From positions 558,001 to 622,000 of the forward strand of contig JAWPMO010000001.1 of assembly GCA_033344875.1 (NCBI GenBank): a stretch of 64,000 nucleotides of DNA. Reading direction: 5' to 3'. The notes under the pieces are model-generated. The model was given only the letters and a program-made list of their open reading frames with translations, searched no databases and was not told the origin of the DNA. Each line of letters starts with the position of its first letter. Position 1 is the first letter of the stretch. Below are positions 60,128 to 64,000 of this stretch, piece by piece. The position numbers and the translations under genes were made by a program. Source of the DNA: Ilumatobacteraceae bacterium (GTDB taxonomy: Bacteria; Actinomycetota; Acidimicrobiia; Acidimicrobiales; Ilumatobacteraceae).

Positions 60128-62169
60128 CGACCGGCGTCGGCGGAGCGGCCGGTTCGGCGTACGAGTTGCAGCACACCGCCGACCAGGACGAGGACCGACG
60201 CGTACGCGAGCAGGATCGAAGTTGACGACGACCCGGTGCGCGGCAATCGGGTAACCGGCGTGGTGGTCTGAGGTCCCGGGTTCGTGGTCGTGGTCGTGGT
60301 GGTGGTGGTCGTGGTCGATCCGGGCGGGACCTGCTCCTCGTCGATGCAGTCGACGGTGCCGGTGAACGTCCACATCGTCGTGGTGCCCGACTCGAACTCG
60401 TAGCCGGCGTTCGGCGTGGCCACGACCGTGATCGAGTACGACTCGCCTTCCGCGGCACCGAGGTCACCGTCGACGGCGAACGTGTACGCATCGCTGACCG
60501 GTGTGTCGACCACGAGGTCGTCGTTCTCGCAGACGAGTGCAGGTGCGGCTGGGGCGGTCTCGACGAGGCAGTCGACGGTGCCCGAATACGTCCACTCGTC
60601 TGTCGTGTAGGCCGGGAACTCGAACCCGGGTCTCGGTTCGGCGGTGATGGTGATGGCCCAGGTGTCGCCTTCGCCGTCGGCGGGGTCGGTGGTGGTGATG
60701 GTGTAGTCGATGCTGGCGGTGTCGTCGGCGCCGATGATGACGATGGTGTTGTTGGGGCAGTCGTAGGAGGCGACGGGTGTGGTGGGTGTCGTGGTGTCGA
60801 GGCAGTCGACGGTGCCGGTGAAGTCCCAGTGGGTGGTGGTGTCGGTGGGGAATTCGTAGCCGGGTCGGGGGGTGGCGGTGATGGTGATGGCCCATGTGTC
60901 GCCTTCGCCGTCGGCGGGGTCGGTGGTGGTGATGGTGTAGTCGATGCTGGCGGTGTCGTCGGCGCCGATGATGACGATGGTGTTGTTGGGGCAGTCGTAG
61001 GAGGCGACGGGTGTGGTGGGTGTCGTGGTGTCGAGGCAGTCGACGGTGCCGGTGAAGTCCCAGTGGGTGGTGGTGTCGGTGGGGAATTCGTAGCCGGGTT
61101 GGGGGGTGGCGGTGATGGTGATGGCCCAGGTGTCGCCTTCGCCGTCGGCGGGGTCGGTGGTGGTGATGGTGTAGTCGATGCTGGCGGTGTCGTCGGCGCC
61201 GATGATGACGATGGTGTTGTTGGGGCAGTCGTAGGAGGCGACGGGTGTGGTGGGTGTCGTGGTGTCGAGGCAGTCGACGGTGCCGGTGAAGTCCCAGTGG
61301 GTGGTGGTGTCGGTGGGGAATTCGTAGCCGGGTTGGGGGGTGGCGGTGATGGTGATGGCCCAGGTGTCGCCTTCGCCGTCGGCGGGGTCGGTGGTGGTGA
61401 TGGTGTAGTCGATGCTGGCGGTGTCGTCGGCGCCGATGATGACGATGGTGTTGTTGGGGCAGTCGTACGACACCGTCGGCTCGATCGGCTCGACGGTGTC
61501 ATCGCAGTCGACGGTGCCCGAATACGTCCACTCGTCTGTCGTGTAGGCCGGGAACTCGAACCCGGGTCTCGGTTCGGCGGTGATGGTGATGGCCCAGGTG
61601 TCGCCTTCGCCGTCGGCGGGGTCGGTGGTGGTGATGGTGTAGTCGATGCTGGCGGTGTCGTCGGCGCCGATGATGACGATGGTGTTGTTGGGGCAGTCGT
61701 ACGACACCGTCGGCTCGATCGGCTCGGTTCGGCAATCGGTGGCGGCCGGACGGGTGGCGGTTGCGTCTCGGGAGCCTGATGCCGACGGGGTGCCCGTCTC
61801 CTTGATGAACCACTGTGACTCCACGACCACGGTCACCGCATCGACCGATGCGTCGAACGGGCCGAGTTGGGCCACGTACGGGACCTGATCGTCGGCCGAC
61901 GCACTCCACTCGGACGTCGCGCCCTCGACATGGTGTCGGCTCTGCCAGTCCTTGTCCCAGTCCCGATCTGACCGGGCCGTGACGGTTGCCGTCCAGGGCG
62001 ACTCGTCGCCGCACACTCGGTCGGTCGAGACCGAGATCTCGGGATGATGTGCTACGGCCGACCCGCTGAACGTCAACGCAGCGAACAGGCCGACGAAGGC
62101 GGCCACGAACGCACACACGATCTGGTGAATGGCGAGACGTCGATGCACGATTCCAGCTTTCCGAGCCAT
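60124..62169 (-). CDS. LPXTG-anchored surface protein with tandem Ig-like repeats
   Basis: 681 residues with a GGAGG ribosome binding site. Signal peptide 1-40 (ending SAVA), an N-terminal domain (about 41-150), then five near-identical 78-residue units that begin YDCPNNTIVIIGADD and end GTVDC, a sixth diverged unit (LVCENDDLVV...GTVDC), an 11-Thr wall-spanning run, the sorting signal LPRTG at 642-646, a hydrophobic helix and an RR tail. Each unit has a Cys near both ends, probably one disulfide per domain. It should be linked to the cell wall by sortase and act in adhesion or as a stalk. A TACATT hexamer at 62226-62231 may be its -10. Confidence 0.88.
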   Translation of the reverse strand: MARKAGIVHRRLAIHQIVCAFVAAFVGLFAALTFSGSAVAHHPEISVSTDRVCGDESPWTATVTARSDRDWDKDWQSRHHVEGATSEWSASADDQVPYVAQLGPFDASVDAVTVVVESQWFIKETGTPSASGSRDATATRPAATDCRTEPIEPTVSYDCPNNTIVIIGADDTASIDYTITTTDPADGEGDTWAITITAEPRPGFEFPAYTTDEWTYSGTVDCDDTVEPIEPTVSYDCPNNTIVIIGADDTASIDYTITTTDPADGEGDTWAITITATPQPGYEFPTDTTTHWDFTGTVDCLDTTTPTTPVASYDCPNNTIVIIGADDTASIDYTITTTDPADGEGDTWAITITATPQPGYEFPTDTTTHWDFTGTVDCLDTTTPTTPVASYDCPNNTIVIIGADDTASIDYTITTTDPADGEGDTWAITITATPRPGYEFPTDTTTHWDFTGTVDCLDTTTPTTPVASYDCPNNTIVIIGADDTASIDYTITTTDPADGEGDTWAITITAEPRPGFEFPAYTTDEWTYSGTVDCLVETAPAAPALVCENDDLVVDTPVSDAYTFAVDGDLGAAEGESYSITVVATPNAGYEFESGTTTMWTFTGTVDCIDEEQVPPGSTTTTTTTTTTTNPGPQTTTPVTRLPRTGSSSTSILLAYASVLVLVGGVLQLVRRTGRSADAGR
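60568..61701 (-). repeat. Five-copy 234-bp tandem repeat inside the surface protein gene
   Basis: The unit starts recur at 61701, 61467, 61233, 60999 and 60765 on the minus strand, a strict 234-bp period. Long stretches are identical between copies. Copies 1 and 5 share one type of second half (AEPRPGFEFPAYTTDEWTYSG) while copies 2-4 share another (TPQ/RPGYEFPTDTTTHWDFTG), evidence of recombination between units. Confidence 0.92.
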
Positions 62170-62371
62170 GGGCGGTCCTCCGCCGGTTCCGGCCGCCGAT
62201 TCTCACCGCGGTCATCGGGCATTTCAATGTAATGACAGCGAATTCCTCACGAATTGTCCTCGCTGAGCGCGAGTGGGCGCCAAAGCACCACGGTACGCGG
62301 TGGTACGTATCAATGCTTGAGGAAGTCTCGACAGTTCGGCCGCTGGCAGCGGTCGCGGAGCTCTGTTCGCC

Positions 62372-63547
62372 TCAGAGCGTGAGATCCGAGACGACTTCGA
62401 TCAGTCGATCGAGTTCGGCCTCGGAGTTGAAGTAGTGGACGCCGACCCGAGCGACGGCGTCGATGTTCCGACGGCCGAGGTCCCACCTGGCATTCACCGC
62501 TCCGGGCGCGCCGATGTTGATGCCGGCCGCGCCGAGCGACGACCGGATGTCCACAGCGGTCAGGCCCTCGAGGGTGAAGGTGACGATGCCGCAGCGGTCA
62601 TCGCCTTCGTCGCGGACCCGCACCCGGTCGAGCCCCGCGAGCTGACCGCGAAGTCGTTCGGCCAGCATCCCGACCCGTTCGGCGATCGTGTCGAGGCCGA
62701 CGTCGAGCGCATACCGCGTGGCCTCGGCGAGTCCCACCTGGGCGGCGAACGATCGCTCGCCCAGCTCGAACCGAGCGGCTCCCGGGGTGTGCTCCCAGGT
62801 GTCGTCGCCGGTCCAGATGCCGGAGCGGCCGTCCACGAACGGTGACGGGCCGAGCCGATCGACCGTCGAACGGCGGGCATACAGCACGCCGGTGCCCCGC
62901 GGACCCCGCATGAACTTCCGACCGGTGTACACCAGGAAGTCACAACCGAGTCGGTCGACGTCGAGCGGGCGCTGCCCGGCGACCTGGCAGGCGTCGAGCA
63001 GGAACGGCACCCCCGCATCGCGGCACAGACGACCGACGTCGGCGGCCGGGTGCACGGCTCCGTTGCTCATCGACACCTGCGTCAGACAGACGAGTCCGAC
63101 GCGATCGTCGATCGCCGCCGCGAGTGCCGCCAGGTCGATCGTGCCGCGCTCGTCGTTCGGGATCGTCTCGACGAGCACGCCCCGGTCGCGCGCTTGGAGC
63201 AGGCCGAACGCGTTGCCCTGGTACTCGCTCGTGCCGGCGAGGACACGGTCGCCCGGTTGCAGGTCGATCGACAGGAACGCCCGCCACCAACCCTCGATCG
63301 CACTGCCCTGGAACGCCACTTCGTCGACGCCGCACCCGAGCATCCGGGCGGTCAGCAGGGTGAAGTCGTGAAGGTCGTCGGAGCGGGCGGCGGCCACCTC
63401 GTAGCCGCCCATGCGCTGCTCCTCCCTGAGGTAGTCGACCTGGGCGTCGACCACCGACCTCGGCGGGAGTGACGACCCGCAGTTGTTGAGATGGACGATG
63501 TCGTCGACGCCGAGTGTGTCACCCCGGACCCGTGCGAGGTCGATCAT
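62372..63547 (-). CDS. PLP-dependent class V aminotransferase family protein
   Basis: 391 residues from the ATG at 63547. HLNNCGSSLPPRSVVDAQVDYLREEQRMGGYEVA is the typical N-terminus; Asp185 in PFLLDACQVAGQ binds the pyridine nitrogen and Lys211 in YTGRKFMRGPRGTGVLYA is the PLP lysine. This group includes cysteine desulfurases, isopenicillin epimerase-like and selenocysteine lyase-like enzymes; the NNCGSS start and missing desulfurase Cys loop leave the reaction open. It runs on the same strand as, and upstream of, the surface protein gene, with a 202-bp gap between. Confidence 0.82.
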   Translation of the reverse strand: MIDLARVRGDTLGVDDIVHLNNCGSSLPPRSVVDAQVDYLREEQRMGGYEVAAARSDDLHDFTLLTARMLGCGVDEVAFQGSAIEGWWRAFLSIDLQPGDRVLAGTSEYQGNAFGLLQARDRGVLVETIPNDERGTIDLAALAAAIDDRVGLVCLTQVSMSNGAVHPAADVGRLCRDAGVPFLLDACQVAGQRPLDVDRLGCDFLVYTGRKFMRGPRGTGVLYARRSTVDRLGPSPFVDGRSGIWTGDDTWEHTPGAARFELGERSFAAQVGLAEATRYALDVGLDTIAERVGMLAERLRGQLAGLDRVRVRDEGDDRCGIVTFTLEGLTAVDIRSSLGAAGINIGAPGAVNARWDLGRRNIDAVARVGVHYFNSEAELDRLIEVVSDLTL

Positions 63548-63554
63548 GGCCCGG

Positions 63555-63560
63555 ACCCTA
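63555..63560 (-). promoter_or_regulatory. -10 hexamer TAGGGT of the aminotransferase gene
   Basis: Minus-strand TAGGGT ends 7 nt before the ATG at 63547. Confidence 0.5.
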
Positions 63561-64000
63561 CGTGGGGTCGGGGTCGTCCGCTCGCCCGACCGCTCGGGCG
63601 GAGCACTCGAGCAGCCGGAACCCGGCGCGGCTCGCCCGCCGTTCGGTGCGGAAACCCTGACCGTCGAGCCACCGGTGGAGCGAGTCGGCACCGAGGTGCT
63701 TCTGGACGACGAGCACGGCGGTGCCGTCGTCGGTCAGTCGTCCGAGCCAGCCGCCGAGCAGCTCGCGCATCGCCGGTTTGCCGATCCGGATCGGGGGGTT
63801 CGACCAGATCGTCCCGAAACGCAGGTCGGCCGGTACGTCGTGCGGTGCGCACGCCCTGAGGTTGTCGGCGCCGGCGCCGGCGGCATTGCGGGAGGTCAGC
63901 GCCAGCGCTCGCTCGTTGGTGTCGACCGCCCAGACGGTGGCGTCCGGGCTGCGCAAGGCGAGCGTGATCGCGATCGCCCCGCTGCCGCATCCGAGATCGA
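63558..64000 (-). CDS. RsmC/RlmG-like class I methyltransferase (N-terminus beyond the window)
   Basis: The C-terminal 146 residues are present; the frame is open at the right edge. DLGCGSGAIAITLALRSPDATVWAVDTN is SAM motif I and II (starting at the edge), and the catalytic NPPI motif appears in FGTIWSNPPIRIGK, typical of the 16S rRNA m2G1207 and 23S m2G1835 methyltransferases; VVQKHLGADSL and the FRLLECSAR end fit this group. RNA target not determined. The stop lies 10 bp before the aminotransferase ATG. Confidence 0.82.
   Translation of the reverse strand, partial: DLGCGSGAIAITLALRSPDATVWAVDTNERALALTSRNAAGAGADNLRACAPHDVPADLRFGTIWSNPPIRIGKPAMRELLGGWLGRLTDDGTAVLVVQKHLGADSLHRWLDGQGFRTERRASRAGFRLLECSARAVGRADDPDPT

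Noticed and set aside
60108-61502. Minus-strand Pro/Thr/Ser-rich open frame (PPTPP-type) over the repeats
   Set aside because: It is an alternative frame of the same repeat DNA, without signal peptide or anchor.
60568-61701. CRISPR array
   Set aside because: The period is 234 bp, repeats are nearly contiguous and coding, and no spacers or cas genes are present.
60829-61779. Plus-strand Gly/Val/Asp-rich open frame resembling PE-PGRS or glycine-rich surface proteins
   Set aside because: It is the antisense of the surface protein repeats; the minus strand has signal peptide, LPRTG and paired Cys.
62287-62304. ACCAC...GTGGT inverted repeat between the aminotransferase and surface protein genes
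   Set aside because: Arms are only 5 bp and no promoter element aligns with it; it could be chance.

Overview
The window is high-GC bacterial DNA, densely packed with genes that mostly run in short overlapping operons. Several genes point to Actinomycetota: the actinobacterial integration host factor mihF next to gmk, rpoZ, coaBC, metK and priA; a PriA without a Walker A motif; GuaB1; and a DUF3151 protein. A sortase-anchored LPXTG protein indicates a Gram-positive envelope. The overall flavour (liv-type transporter, DUF2079, amidohydrolases, DHA2 pump) suggests an Acidimicrobiia such as Ilumatobacter, but that placement is inference. I see no rRNA, tRNA, CRISPR array, insertion sequence or phage gene; this is core chromosome with a few accessory patches.

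Layout. 1-1205: methyltransferase tail and heme A synthase. 1218-7088: a complete liv-type ABC importer (permeases, ATPases and a convergent lipoprotein receptor); the first permease carries a secreted extra domain. 7214-9403: J-domain protein, threonylcarbamoyl-AMP synthase, hydrolase. 9466-12235: GuaB1, cmk, acyltransferase. 12261-17770: M18 aminopeptidase, phosphatase, pyruvate kinase, hydrolase, MFS transporter, small membrane protein. 17837-20349: DUF3151, mobA, rhodanese, RNase D. 20362-22716: orphan ParA, small acidic protein, DUF3291, Cys-rich protein. 22757-25091: TetR and a divergent DHA2 pump. 25125-30395: S9 peptidase, alaS, ruvX. 30460-39551: mltG, aroE, aroC, aroB, GNAT, sugar transferase, aroQ, pepQ, efp, nusB (no aroK). 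39638-46376: DUF2079 protein, phosphatase, amidohydrolase, cupredoxin-like lipoprotein, cupin, and a frameshifted hydrolase-SARP fusion. 46479-60089: pyrR-pyrB-pyrC, carA-carB-pyrD, mihF-gmk, rpoZ, coaBC, metK, priA. 60124-64000: repeat-rich LPXTG surface protein, class V aminotransferase, and an edge-truncated RsmC-like methyltransferase.

Two regulatory themes stand out. First, at 17 genes a TAnnnT hexamer ends only 6-10 nt before the start codon with no Shine-Dalgarno, which implies many leaderless mRNAs and lets several starts be corrected. Second, the carA promoter at 49199-49230 carries two copies of a GCATG-AC-CATGC palindrome exactly 20 bp apart. Its predicted transcript would begin at or near the ATG of a 28-codon, arginine-rich ORF whose stop overlaps the carA start codon. 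This looks like a leader peptide controlling carbamoyl phosphate synthesis and is the most interesting candidate for an undescribed system here.
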